A stretch of DNA of 64,000 nt from Falsiroseomonas sp046052145 (GTDB taxonomy: Bacteria > Pseudomonadota > Alphaproteobacteria > Acetobacterales > Acetobacteraceae), in contig JBJOMW010000018.1 of assembly GCA_046052145.1 (NCBI GenBank), positions 1-64,000 of the forward strand, read 5' to 3'. A model generated the notes under the pieces. That model was not told the origin of the DNA, made no database searches, and saw only the letters and a list, made by a program, of their open reading frames with translations. The translations under genes and the position numbers were made by a program. Of the stretch, positions 18,137 through 26,467 are shown in pieces (the stretch's first letter is position 1; each line of letters opens with the position of its first letter).

Positions 18137-18303
18137 GAGACCACCCCCGAGCACCGCAAGCCAAGGCCATTCGGCAATCCAGCTTCGATCGCAACCAAGC
18201 GGCCCGATGGCGTTCCCCAGGACTAGGTCGGCGGACCATTACCACATCCAGGGGCAAGATGGGGCTGCCGGCCGAACTGCGACCCGTCAGTTTTCTGTAG
18301 TCG

Positions 18304-19086
18304 TCAAAGATGCGAGCCGATCGCCCGAGCCGCTTCGTGCAGCGGTTCTCGGAGAAGCAAAGGGTCCGCCGGCTCCGCAACGCCGAAACTCGCGGATAGC
18401 GCCGCGCGCACAACGCCCGCGCGATCCGCGATCGGCACGCCGAGCGAGCGCAAACCCAACCGCAGTTCCTGGTCCACCAGGGAGGCTCGCTCCCGTCTCA
18501 CCTCGTCCAGGATCACCCGAAGCCGCGCAGGATCCGTCTCGGTACAGGGCGTGAAGCGCGCCAAGGGTGCGGCCAGCTTCATGCTGGCTTCTGACGGTGA
18601 CAGGCCAGCGAGCAGGACACGGCCGATCGCAGTCGCATGCGCCGGCAGGCGCGTGCCGACGGACCGGTCCATCCCCGGCACCAGCGCCGGCGCGGCATAA
18701 GCGACGTAGACGACCTGCGCCCCATCCAGCACGCCAACGGCGCAGGGATGGCCGAGCCGAGCCGCCAGCGGCCCCACCAGCCGCTGCGCTTCACGCCACC
18801 AGGGCAGCGAGGCGAGATAGGCATGACCGAGATCGAGGACCGCAGGGCGGAGCGCGAAGCGTCGCCCGTCATCGGTGTCAACATAACCCAGCCGCTGCAG
18901 CGTGAGTAGCAGACGGCGCACTGCAGCGCGGCTGATGCCCGTGGCGGACGCGGCTTCGGCGACGGTCAGTGTCGGTCGCTCTGCGCCGAAGGCGCGAATG
19001 ACCGCAAGCCCTCGGTCCAAAGTCCGCACGATGTCGGTCCCTGCCTCTGCACTGGGTTGGTCCGACCCGACTTGACGCTGTACCAA
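18304..19086 (-). CDS. IclR-family transcriptional regulator (PcaR/PobR-like)
   Basis: A 260-aa IclR regulator. N-terminal winged helix: TLDRGLAVIRAFGAERPTLT and the recognition region EAASATGISRAAVRRLLLTL, then an effector domain with GTRLPAHATAIGRVLLAGLS and LRSLGVPIADRAGVVRAALS. The architecture RALDRGLAVI...GTRLPAHATA matches activators of aromatic-acid pathways (PcaR/PcaU/PobR). TTG at 19086 with AGAGG five nt upstream is the best start. It is divergent from the CoA-ligase/amidohydrolase/Bug genes at 19194-22431; a perfect palindrome lies in the 107-nt gap, so these genes are the likely targets and an aromatic acid the likely signal. Confidence 0.9.
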   Translation of the reverse strand: MVQRQVGSDQPSAEAGTDIVRTLDRGLAVIRAFGAERPTLTVAEAASATGISRAAVRRLLLTLQRLGYVDTDDGRRFALRPAVLDLGHAYLASLPWWREAQRLVGPLAARLGHPCAVGVLDGAQVVYVAYAAPALVPGMDRSVGTRLPAHATAIGRVLLAGLSPSEASMKLAAPLARFTPCTETDPARLRVILDEVRRERASLVDQELRLGLRSLGVPIADRAGVVRAALSASFGVAEPADPLLLREPLHEAARAIGSHL

Positions 19087-19119
19087 GGCGACCTCTAGCG
19101 TTCATGCAACGCACATAAC

Positions 19120-19134
19120 GTGCGCCTGGCGCAC
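19120..19134. promoter_or_regulatory. Palindrome GTGCGC-N3-GCGCAC, candidate IclR operator
   Basis: GTGCGC CTG GCGCAC is a perfect 6+6 inverted repeat centred between the divergent IclR gene (start 19086) and the CoA-ligase gene (start 19194). IclR proteins bind such short palindromes between divergent promoters. Functional assignment is inference from position and symmetry. Confidence 0.55.
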
Positions 19135-19193
19135 AAACGCATTCGGAACGCGGTGTCGTCAAGCCGGGCCCACAGACAAGCGGAGGAAACGGG

Positions 19194-20570
19194 TTGAGGC
19201 TGCCACCGCGCTACCACGAGGCGCTGGACATTGCCGCGCTGTGCGAGGAATTCCCCGCAGCGCCCGAGTTCTTCGAAACGCTCTGGACGCTTTCGACGGA
19301 CGAGCTGCGCGCGCGCCAGGATGCCGCCTTCCGCAAGCAGATGCGGCGTGCCTGGCAGGTGCCCTTCTACGCACGGCGCTGGCGTGCCGTGGGGCTGGAG
19401 CCGGGCGACATTGGCGGTCTCGACGACCTGACGCGGATTCCGACCTTTTCCGTGCACGATCTGCGCGAAAGCCTGACGCGCGAGCCGCTCTTTCCCGACT
19501 ATCTCGGCATCGACCCGGAACAGGACGATCCGATACCGCTGGTCTTCCAGACCTCTGGCGGCACGACGGGGTTGCCGCGCCCCATGATGTTCGCACCGCG
19601 TGACCGCGAGGTGATGAACATCGTCACCGGACGCCGGCTGTTCATGCAGGGCGTCCGCCCCTTTGACCGACTGCAGGTGACGCTCTCGCTCGGCCTTCCG
19701 AATGGCGGCCTGCTGGTTCGGGAGGGCATACAGAAATACACCGGTGCCGTGCCCATCATGACCGGCTCGGGATCACAGACGCCGACGCGCCGGCAGATCG
19801 AGCTGATGCAGGCTTGGCGTACCACGCATCTCATCGGTTTCCCGGCCTATCTGCGCCACATCGCGCTGGTGGCCCGCGATGAACTCGGCCTTGACCCTCG
19901 CACATTCGGCATACGCGGGTTGATCACCCATCTCGGCGTCGAGGATCGCGGCGCGCTGGAGGATCTGTGGGGCGCGCCGGCCTATGATACCTACGGCATG
20001 AACGAATTCGGCTCCGTCGCCTGCGATTGTGCGGAGCGCAATGGGATGCATGTGTTCGAGGACTGCTTCGTTGTGGAGGTGCTGCACGAGGGACGAGCCG
20101 TGGAAACACCTGGCACGCAGGGCAGCGCGGTGGTCACGACGCTATTCAAGCATGTCGCGCCGATGATCCGCTTCGATACCAACGACGTCACCTCCTGGCT
20201 TGGGGGGCAATGCAAATGCGGCAGCACGCATCGGCGCCTGTCCGGCATTCACGGGCGCGCCGATGGGATGGTGAAGCTGCGCGGCGTGAACGTCTTCCCC
20301 GAGGCGGTGGGCGCACTGGTCAGCGCTGATGCGCGTGGGAACGGAGAGTTCCTCTGCGTGGTCGAGCCCGGGGAGCGCATGGTGGTGCAGGTGGAGGCGC
20401 GCGACGCGTCGCTGGACGCGGCAACCTTCGAATCCGATCTGCGCGCGCGCTTCAAGGAGGCGCTGTCCGTCACGCTCGAGGTGGAGGTGGTGCCGCGCGG
20501 CAGCCTCGCATCGCTCACCGGCCTCGACAGCACCTCGAAGATCCGCCGCCTTCTCGATCGACGAGCCTAG
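19194..20570 (+). CDS. Phenylacetate-CoA ligase-like AMP-forming enzyme
   Basis: A 458-aa PaaK-like adenylate-forming ligase. The P-loop TSGGTTGLPRPMMF (about residue 121 on), the YDTYGMNEFGS adenine/AMP motif and a C-terminal lid domain (GRADGMVKLRGVNVFPEAVG) are all present. Four cysteines (ACDCAERNG and GQCKCGSTHRR) sit in the region where PaaK homologues carry a zinc-knuckle-like insert. The start is TTG at 19194 with GGAGGA at 19182-19187, 6 nt upstream; no closer ATG fits. Reaction expected: acid + ATP + CoA to acyl-CoA + AMP + PPi. First gene of a three-gene operon with an amidohydrolase (2-nt gap) and Bug receptor. Confidence 0.88.
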   Translation: MRLPPRYHEALDIAALCEEFPAAPEFFETLWTLSTDELRARQDAAFRKQMRRAWQVPFYARRWRAVGLEPGDIGGLDDLTRIPTFSVHDLRESLTREPLFPDYLGIDPEQDDPIPLVFQTSGGTTGLPRPMMFAPRDREVMNIVTGRRLFMQGVRPFDRLQVTLSLGLPNGGLLVREGIQKYTGAVPIMTGSGSQTPTRRQIELMQAWRTTHLIGFPAYLRHIALVARDELGLDPRTFGIRGLITHLGVEDRGALEDLWGAPAYDTYGMNEFGSVACDCAERNGMHVFEDCFVVEVLHEGRAVETPGTQGSAVVTTLFKHVAPMIRFDTNDVTSWLGGQCKCGSTHRRLSGIHGRADGMVKLRGVNVFPEAVGALVSADARGNGEFLCVVEPGERMVVQVEARDASLDAATFESDLRARFKEALSVTLEVEVVPRGSLASLTGLDSTSKIRRLLDRRA

Positions 20571-20572
20571 CC

Positions 20573-21454
20573 ATGAGCAGCCAGCCAATGCGCATTCTTG
20601 ACGTCCATTCGCACTGGGGCACCGAGCGCGCCTATCTGTTCCGCACGCCAGAGGCATTGGCGCGCCAGGAGGCGATCTGGCGCACGAAGGTGGAGTACTT
20701 CACCGAGGACGGCATGTGCGACGAATTCGTCCGGCACGGCACGCGTGCGATCCTCGATCTCTCCTACCCGAAATTCTGGCCGATCGAGCGGATGCGCGAG
20801 GAGCACGACTACGCCTTCGCCCTTGCCCGCCGCCGGCCGGATGCGATCGCGGGCCACTGGCTGCAGTTCGATCCACGCCGCGCCTATGAATCCATCAAGG
20901 AGTTCGAGCGCGCGCTCGATGCCGGCGCAGGCTTTGTCGGGCTCTGCATCAACGGGCAGGTCACCGGCGTAGCACCAAGCGACCCGCGCTGGGACGTGTT
21001 CTACCAGGCGTCGCAAGCGGCGGGGACGCCGGTGATGATCCTCACCGGACTGACCGGCATCGGCCAGGGACTGCCCGGCGGCGACGGCATCGAGCTGGAC
21101 CACGGGCATCCACGCCACATCGACAATGTCGCGTCACGCTATCCGGACCTGCGCATCCTCGCCGCGCGCCCCGCTTGGCCGTGGCAGGACGAGATGCTGG
21201 CCGTGCTGCTGCACAAGCCCAATGTCGCCTACGAGCTGCACGGCTGGGGGCCACGACGCTACAGCCCCGAGCTTCGCAAGGCGATCGCGACATGGCTGCA
21301 GGACCGGGTGATGTTCGGCTGCGACTTCCCTGTGCTGCGCCACGCCAAGCTGAGAGCCGACTGGCAGAGCCTTGGCCTTGAGGAGGAGATCCTCGCCAAG
21401 GTCCTGCACCGCAATGCGGAAGCATATCTGGGATTGAAGGAGACGCCGCGATGA
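20573..21454 (+). CDS. Amidohydrolase family protein (PF04909)
   Basis: A 293-aa TIM-barrel amidohydrolase. RILDVHSHWG at the N-terminus carries the HxH metal motif; AGFVGLCINGQVTG, DHGHPRHIDNVASRYPDLRI and FGCDFPVLRHAKL (Asp in place of the terminal SDxP-type motif) follow in family order. Members act as decarboxylases or hydrolases on carboxylated intermediates. It starts 2 nt after the CoA-ligase gene and overlaps the Bug gene by 4 nt, so the three form one operon under the divergent IclR. Confidence 0.87.
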   Translation: MSSQPMRILDVHSHWGTERAYLFRTPEALARQEAIWRTKVEYFTEDGMCDEFVRHGTRAILDLSYPKFWPIERMREEHDYAFALARRRPDAIAGHWLQFDPRRAYESIKEFERALDAGAGFVGLCINGQVTGVAPSDPRWDVFYQASQAAGTPVMILTGLTGIGQGLPGGDGIELDHGHPRHIDNVASRYPDLRILAARPAWPWQDEMLAVLLHKPNVAYELHGWGPRRYSPELRKAIATWLQDRVMFGCDFPVLRHAKLRADWQSLGLEEEILAKVLHRNAEAYLGLKETPR

Positions 21455-22431
21455 CATTCCCGCTTCGTCGGCGCGCCGCGTTGGCGGCGCCGCTTGCAGC
21501 GCTGCTGCCTTCTGCCGTGCGCGCGCAGCAGGACGCCTTCCCGGCTCGCCAGGTGCAGATCGTGGTGCCCTTTCCCCCGGGCGGCGCAACCGACCTGATG
21601 GCACGCCTGTTGACCGAGCCGATGCAGCGTGCGCTCGGTCAGGCGGTGATCGTGGAGAACCGCGCAGGTGCCACAGGTGCGATCGGCGCAACCGCGGTGG
21701 CGCGCGCCGCGCCGGATGGCCACACCATCCTGATGGGCACGGCGAGCGTGAACTCCGTGCTGCCCGCCGTGCGGCCCGATGTTGGCTACGACACGCTGCG
21801 CGACTTCGCACCAGTGCTGCTGGTGGCGAGTTTCCCGAACATGCTGGTTGTGCATCCAGACGTGCCGGCGCAGAACCTTTCGGAGCTGATTGCATTACTA
21901 CGCAGCCAGCCCGACCGGCTCACCTATGCCAGCAGCGGCATCGGTTCCTCCGTCCACCTGGCAGGCGAGTTGTTCCGCCTGATGACGCAAACCCAGATGA
22001 CGCATGTGCCGTATCGGGGAAGCGCGCCCGCGGTGACGGACCTGCTCGCGGGCCGCGTCAGTATGATGTTCGACAACATGACCACCGTCTGGCCGCATGT
22101 GCAGCGGGGAGCGCTACGTGCCCTTGGCGTGACCGGGCTCCAGCGCTCGGCCCTTGCGCCCCAGGTGCCCGCCATCGCCGAGGTGCTGCCAGGCTACGAG
22201 GCGACGTCCTGGGTTGGGCTCATGGCGCCAGCGCGTACACCGCCATCGAGCGTGGCGAAGCTGGCGGAGGCGGCGCGCAGCGCGCTGGCGCTGCCGGCCG
22301 TGGTGCAGCGCATGACTGAACTTGGCGCAGATCCCGGTGGCGGCGGGCCGGACGAGTTCGCCCGTTTCCTCCGCGGTGATGTGGAGAAGTGGCTGCGCGT
22401 GGTGCGCGAAGCGGGCGTTAAGCCTGAATAG
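21451..22431 (+). CDS. Bug/TctC-family periplasmic receptor 4
   Basis: A 326-aa Bug receptor. Signal peptide MTFPLRRRAALAAPLAALLP...VRAQQ, mature FPARQVQIVVPFPPGGATD. Other landmarks: ENRAGATGAIGATAV, DGHTILMGTASV, TYASSGIGSSVHLAGELF and HVPYRGSAPAVTD. It overlaps the amidohydrolase gene by 4 nt (ATGA) and ends 3 nt before an IS3-type transposase remnant, so its original downstream neighbourhood has been disturbed. Confidence 0.93.
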   Translation: MTFPLRRRAALAAPLAALLPSAVRAQQDAFPARQVQIVVPFPPGGATDLMARLLTEPMQRALGQAVIVENRAGATGAIGATAVARAAPDGHTILMGTASVNSVLPAVRPDVGYDTLRDFAPVLLVASFPNMLVVHPDVPAQNLSELIALLRSQPDRLTYASSGIGSSVHLAGELFRLMTQTQMTHVPYRGSAPAVTDLLAGRVSMMFDNMTTVWPHVQRGALRALGVTGLQRSALAPQVPAIAEVLPGYEATSWVGLMAPARTPPSSVAKLAEAARSALALPAVVQRMTELGADPGGGGPDEFARFLRGDVEKWLRVVREAGVKPE

Positions 22432-22434
22432 CGA

Positions 22435-22560
22435 GACTGGTTCGTGAGCCTCGACGACGCACGGGCGAAGTGCGAGGCTTGGCGTCGAGATTACACCAAG
22501 GTTCGGCCGCATAGCGGGATCGGCCACAATCTGGTCCTGACCCGAAAAACTGCGCTCTAG
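22435..22560 (+). pseudogene. C-terminal remnant of IS3-family (IS407-like group) transposase OrfB
   Basis: A 41-codon frame read from 22435 gives DWFVSLDDARAKCEAWRRDY followed by TKVRPHSGIGHN and a stop at 22558-22560. The string WxxDYNxxRPHSxLG is the conserved end of IS3-group DDE integrase-type transposases. Everything upstream (HTH OrfA, DDE core) is absent; the fragment begins 3 nt after the stop of the Bug gene. It is a scar of an IS3-family insertion or deletion. Confidence 0.85.
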
Positions 22561-22586
22561 CTGGACCAGTTCTCCGGGTCAGGACC
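22533..22586. repeat. Imperfect inverted repeat at the IS3 scar
   Basis: GGTCCTGACCCG (22533-22544) is perfectly inverted at CGGGTCAGGACC (22575-22586); continuing inward, AAAAACTG pairs with CAGTTCTC bases with two mismatches. The left arm lies in the last codons of the transposase remnant and the right arm just after its stop. It could be an inverted partial duplication left by IS rearrangement, or a hairpin. Confidence 0.6.
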
Positions 22587-22868
22587 ACTCTGCGCGCGGA
22601 CCAGTTTCAGGTCCATGGTCAACGAGATACTCGGCGCGTTCGTCGGGCGGCCGTCCACGGCCCAAGCCGACCGAATAGCACTGGAAGGCGCCCGCCATGG
22701 CGGCCCGAGGATGGGTCGCAGGTCAAGGCTCTGAGGCGCCTTGTCGTCAGCGATCCCTTGCTTTGCAGACCACGTGGTGAAGCCCGCTCTTGCGGCGCCC
22801 CTCTCCAGCATGATGAACTTGGTGGAAGCCGCGCTTCAGGCTCGGCGCCAGCCGCTCGGGAACCAACC
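22561..22868. other. Spacer after IS3 scar, no supported gene
   Basis: About 310 nt up to the next Bug gene. It begins with probable IS-end sequence (CTGGACCAGTTCTCCGGGTC) and has no open frame with a recognisable product. The promoter of the downstream Bug/M24 pair must lie in this stretch unless it was lost with the IS event. Confidence 0.5.
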
Positions 22869-23837
22869 ATGACCTCTCGCCGGACCCTATTGACCAGCGC
22901 GACAGCGCTGCTGGCCGCGCCCGCGCTGGCGCAGGCGCCCTGGCCGAACCGGCCGATCCGCATGGTCATCCCCTTCGCGCCCGGCGGCTCAACCGACGTG
23001 ATCGGGCGGATGCTGGCGGAGCAGATGTCGCAGCGGCTCGGCCAGCCGATCGTGGTGGAGAACCGCGGCGGCGCGGGCGCCACTCTCGGCACGGGGATCG
23101 TCGCCGATGCACCCGCCGATGGCTACACGGTGCTGCTGTCACCGGTCAGCGCCTTCAACGTCGGCGCGACGCTCTACCGCGGGCGGATCAACTGGGATCC
23201 GGTGCGCAGCTTCGCCCACGTCGCCATGATCCAGCGCGGGTACTATGCGCTGATGGCCAACCGAAACGCGCCCTTCTCCAACCCGGCAGAACTCGCCGCT
23301 GCGGCGCGGCGGACGCCAGGTATCAACTACGCCACCTCCGGCGTCGGCTCACTGCCACACCTGGTGATGCTGCGCTTCGCGCAGATCGCGAATGTCGAGC
23401 TGACGCACGTGCCCTATCGCGGCGGCGGCCAGGCAGTCACGGACACCATCGCTGGCGTGGTGCCGGTGACGCTGGACGGCATCGCGGCTTCGGTCGGTTT
23501 CCTCCGCCAGGGCAATATACGCGGCATCGGCCTGACCGGCCCGCAGCGCCACCCGGATTTCCCGGACATCCCGACCTTCGCCGAACACGGCTTCCCGCAG
23601 CTGGTCGCCGAGGGCTGGGCCGGCTTCTCCTTCCCCGCCGCAGTGGCGCGCCCGATCCAGCAGCGCTTCGCCGACGTCACGCGGGAGGTGCTGGCGCTGC
23701 CAGCTATCCAGACCCGTTATCGCGAACTGGCGAACGACGTCGGCGACCGCTTCATGGACGACTTCCAGGCCTTCGTCGCGCAGGAGGTCGAGACGTGGCG
23801 CCCATTGGTCATCGCCTCTGGCGCCACCGTAGATTAG
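22869..23837 (+). CDS. Bug/TctC-family periplasmic receptor 5
   Basis: A 322-aa Bug receptor starting MTSRRTLLTSATALLAAPAL (signal peptide, cleavage near LAQAP), mature WPNRPIRMVIPFAPGGSTD. Landmarks: ENRGGAGATLGTGIV, DGYTVLLSPVSA, NYATSGVGSLPHLVM and HVPYRGGGQAVTD. ATG at 22869 is chosen because it begins the signal peptide; the frame is open upstream but only through scar sequence, and only a weak GGGA precedes it. It is followed by an M24 peptidase after 91 nt. Ligand unknown; a prolyl or amide compound would fit the neighbour (inference). Confidence 0.92.
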   Translation: MTSRRTLLTSATALLAAPALAQAPWPNRPIRMVIPFAPGGSTDVIGRMLAEQMSQRLGQPIVVENRGGAGATLGTGIVADAPADGYTVLLSPVSAFNVGATLYRGRINWDPVRSFAHVAMIQRGYYALMANRNAPFSNPAELAAAARRTPGINYATSGVGSLPHLVMLRFAQIANVELTHVPYRGGGQAVTDTIAGVVPVTLDGIAASVGFLRQGNIRGIGLTGPQRHPDFPDIPTFAEHGFPQLVAEGWAGFSFPAAVARPIQQRFADVTREVLALPAIQTRYRELANDVGDRFMDDFQAFVAQEVETWRPLVIASGATVD

Positions 23838-23890
23838 GCCTCGGGCACCGGCGCGCTATTGCGCTGGGCCCTTCAGGCGCTCTGCGCGCG

Positions 23891-23907
23891 GGCCGCCTTC
23901 GGCGGCC
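23891..23907. other. Perfect 7-bp hairpin between Bug and M24 genes
   Basis: GGCCGCC TTC GGCGGCC, a very stable GC stem with a 3-nt loop, lies 22 nt before the M24 start and is followed by GAAAAG rather than a T-run. It might attenuate or stabilise the mRNA between the two genes, or just be a common GC-rich REP-like motif. Confidence 0.45.
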
Positions 23908-23928
23908 GAAAAGACACGGATATCGCCC

Positions 23929-25089
23929 ATGACCCACCTCGCCCCGACCGCAGCCGACCGGCTGCCCGCCTTCCAGAAGCTGCTGGAAGGCCGCGCCGAC
24001 CTGGCCTTCATCCCGCTCGGCACCGATCTGCACTACCTGGCCGGCATCCCCCGCGACATCCCGAACTACGGCACCACGCTGCATCCCGGCGGCTGGCTCG
24101 AGGGCGCCTGGCTGACGCCGCAGCGCGCCCCTGTCCTGGCGCTTCCGCGCATGACCGCCGAGTTCAAGGGCCGCGGCGAAAGCAAGGGCATCGCGATCCG
24201 CGTACTTGGCGACCATGACGATCCCGCGGCACTTTGCCGCGACATCCTCGCTGGCTTCGGCCTGCCCGCGCGCCCGCGCGTCGCGGTCAGCGACCGTGCG
24301 CATGGCGAATCCATCGTCGCGCTCCAGGCGATCATGCCGGACGCGGTTTTCGTCTCCGCCACCGACATCCTGCGCGAACTGCGCGTCATCAAATCGGCCG
24401 AGGAAATCGCGATCATGGCCGAGGCCGGCCGCCGCACCGAGGCCGCTTTCGCCGAGACGCTGAAGCATCTCAAGTTCGGCATGACCGAGCTCGATGCCAT
24501 CGCAGAGGTCAACTATCAGATGCAGCGCCAGGGCAGCCTGGGCCAGACCTTCACGACCTCACTTTACAATACCGGCCCCGACCATCCGCTCTTGATGGGG
24601 CGCCGGCTGGAATCCTGGAAGCGGCCGATCTACCCGCCCTGCTCCGTACTATTCGACTTCGGCGCTTCGCACGAAGGTCTCTGCTATGACTACGGCCGCA
24701 CCGTCAGCTTCGGCGAACCCTCCGCGGAGCAGGTGAAGGTCCATCGCGTGGTGATGGAGGCGCAGGCCGCCGGCATCGCCGCGCTGAAGGTCGGCACGAC
24801 GGCCGCGGAGGTGGACGCCACCGCCCGCAAGGTCGTGGAGGACGCCGGCTACGGCCCAAACTTCCGCCACCGCCTCGGCCACGGCATTGGCTGGGACGTG
24901 CATGAGCCGCCCTTCCTGACAAAGCCGGACCATTCGGCACTGCGAGAGGGGATGATGTTTACCGTCGAGCCCTCGATCCTGCAGGACCGCTCCTTCAGCG
25001 CTCGCGTCGAGGACGTGATCGTCGCACGGCCCGGCGGCGGCCAGAAGCTAACGAACGGCTTCCAGGATCTGCTTGTGGTGGACCGCTAG
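23929..25089 (+). CDS. M24-family metallopeptidase (Xaa-Pro dipeptidase-like)
   Basis: A 386-aa creatinase/prolidase-type protein: N-terminal domain (about residues 10-150) and C-terminal pita-bread domain. All five metal ligands are visible: Asp in LFDFGAS, Asp in CYDYGRTVSF, His in HRLGHGIGWDVHE, Glu in FTVEPSIL and Glu in ARVEDVIV. Typical members are 360-400 aa and cleave Xaa-Pro dipeptides, creatine or related amide/guanidino compounds. No signal peptide, so cytosolic. It lies 91 nt after a Bug receptor gene on the same strand. Confidence 0.9.
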   Translation: MTHLAPTAADRLPAFQKLLEGRADLAFIPLGTDLHYLAGIPRDIPNYGTTLHPGGWLEGAWLTPQRAPVLALPRMTAEFKGRGESKGIAIRVLGDHDDPAALCRDILAGFGLPARPRVAVSDRAHGESIVALQAIMPDAVFVSATDILRELRVIKSAEEIAIMAEAGRRTEAAFAETLKHLKFGMTELDAIAEVNYQMQRQGSLGQTFTTSLYNTGPDHPLLMGRRLESWKRPIYPPCSVLFDFGASHEGLCYDYGRTVSFGEPSAEQVKVHRVVMEAQAAGIAALKVGTTAAEVDATARKVVEDAGYGPNFRHRLGHGIGWDVHEPPFLTKPDHSALREGMMFTVEPSILQDRSFSARVEDVIVARPGGGQKLTNGFQDLLVVDR

Positions 25090-25437
25090 CACTACAGCCG
25101 AACAGAGCCGGATTTGACGGCGAAGCTTCGGCTGCAATGCAGACATCCTGGCCGTCGCGATGCGAACAGATGGTGCTGCATGGCGCGCCTGACGGCAGGG
25201 AGGCTGGGCGCACTGCCTCCGCCAGTACACAGCCAGGAGAACTTCATTCCCCGGCTCCCACCGCTGCTCCTATCGGTTCGTATCTCAACTCTCTATCACC
25301 AGCCGCCCGTTTCTAAGTTGGCAGGTCAACATCCCGGTCTTTGGCAGGATGCAGCACCACGCACCTCTCGCGTTGAGTCGTATGCGGACCCGCAGCAAGG
25401 AGTTTCAGAAGATAGAGTTTGAATGCCGCCAGCTGCC
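25090..25437. other. Intergenic, convergent genes, nothing recognised
   Basis: 348 nt between the stop codons of the M24 and the minus-strand Bug gene. It is less GC-rich than its surroundings (for example around 25250-25330) and contains the 10-nt palindrome CGAAGCTTCG near 25120. No coding frame or repeat shared with other spacers was noticed. Confidence 0.55.
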
Positions 25438-26412
25438 TCAAGTGGCGCGCACGCCGCTCGCGCGCACCACCTCGCCCCAAACGCGCAGTTCCTCCGCGAT
25501 GAAGGCGGTGTACTGCGCCGGCGTCAGGTCGGGCGCATCGGCTGTCAGCGAAGTGTAGCGGTCGCGTATGGCGGGCTGCTGCAGGATCGACCGGATCTCG
25601 CGGTTCAATCGGTCCACGATCGGCGCGGGCATGCCCTTCGGGCCGGACACGCCGAACCAGGAATAGGACGTCATCCCCGCGAGGCCACCCTCAATCAGGG
25701 TCGGGATGTTTGGCAGGTGCCTGTTGCGTTCGGCATCGGCCACGGCGATCGCCTTCACCGCTCCGTCGCGAATGTGCTGGATGGAAGACGGTAGCCCGTC
25801 GACCATCAGCCCGACCGTGCCACCCATAACGTCAATCAGCGCAGGCCCCGCGCCGCGATACGGGATCGGGTTCATCCGGATGCCCGTGGCCAGCCCAATG
25901 CGCATGCCGAGCAGATGCGTGGTGGTGCCGTGGCCGGAGATGGCGAAGTCCAATCCATCCGCGCGAGTCCGACCGAGTCGGATAAGGTCAGGAATGGTCT
26001 GGGCCGGAAAGCGCGGATTGACGATCACTGCCGATGATGTCGTGGCCGCCAGCGCGATATGCGTGAAGTCGGCCAGCGCATCGTAGCGGACATTGTCGAA
26101 CATGCTCGGTGAGATGCCGTGCGAGGCGCTGTTAGAGATCACCAGCACATGTCCATCTGGCGCGGACTGCGCGACCTGACCGGATGCGAGCGTGGCGCCG
26201 GCGCCGGGACGGTTCTCCGCCACGACAGGCTGGCCCAGCCTTTGCTGTAACTGCTCCGCGAGGATCCGCGCGACGATGTCCGTGGTGCCGCCGGGGGCGA
26301 AGGGTACGACCAGACGGACCGGCCGCGTCGGCCATTCGCCCTGCGCCAGCGCCGGCAGCGGCAATAGCGCGGCCCCGGCCAGAACGGTGCGACGGCGGAT
26401 CGTGAATATCAT
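25438..26412 (-). CDS. Bug/TctC-family periplasmic receptor 6
   Basis: A 324-aa Bug receptor. ATG at 26412 follows GGAGGAG by 9 nt; signal peptide MIFTIRRRTVLAGAALLPLP...LAQG, mature WPTRPVRLVVPFAPGGTTD. Landmarks: ENRPGAGATLASGQV, DGHVLVISNSAS, FAISGHGTTTHLLG and PYRGAGPALIDV. It is the third gene of a minus-strand set with the FAD oxidoreductase and alpha/beta hydrolase-like genes (55-nt gap to the latter). Confidence 0.92.
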   Translation of the reverse strand: MIFTIRRRTVLAGAALLPLPALAQGEWPTRPVRLVVPFAPGGTTDIVARILAEQLQQRLGQPVVAENRPGAGATLASGQVAQSAPDGHVLVISNSASHGISPSMFDNVRYDALADFTHIALAATTSSAVIVNPRFPAQTIPDLIRLGRTRADGLDFAISGHGTTTHLLGMRIGLATGIRMNPIPYRGAGPALIDVMGGTVGLMVDGLPSSIQHIRDGAVKAIAVADAERNRHLPNIPTLIEGGLAGMTSYSWFGVSGPKGMPAPIVDRLNREIRSILQQPAIRDRYTSLTADAPDLTPAQYTAFIAEELRVWGEVVRASGVRAT

Positions 26413-26467
26413 GCCTGGAGCTCCTCCGATCGTTTGGTCTTCTGGTCTTCCCGTCTGTCTGGGAAGG

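Larger units (their letters stand above)
17857..18303. other. Intergenic spacer with terminator-like hairpin and dispersed repeat
   Basis: 447 nt between the cupin start and the IclR stop. It contains a run of eight Ts near 17975-17984, a strong hairpin (18024-18055) and one copy of a repeat also present at 61248-61300 (see separate entries). Short open frames here share the peptide string RSATVGG with the 61-kb spacer only because of that repeat. I do not see a gene. Confidence 0.6.
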
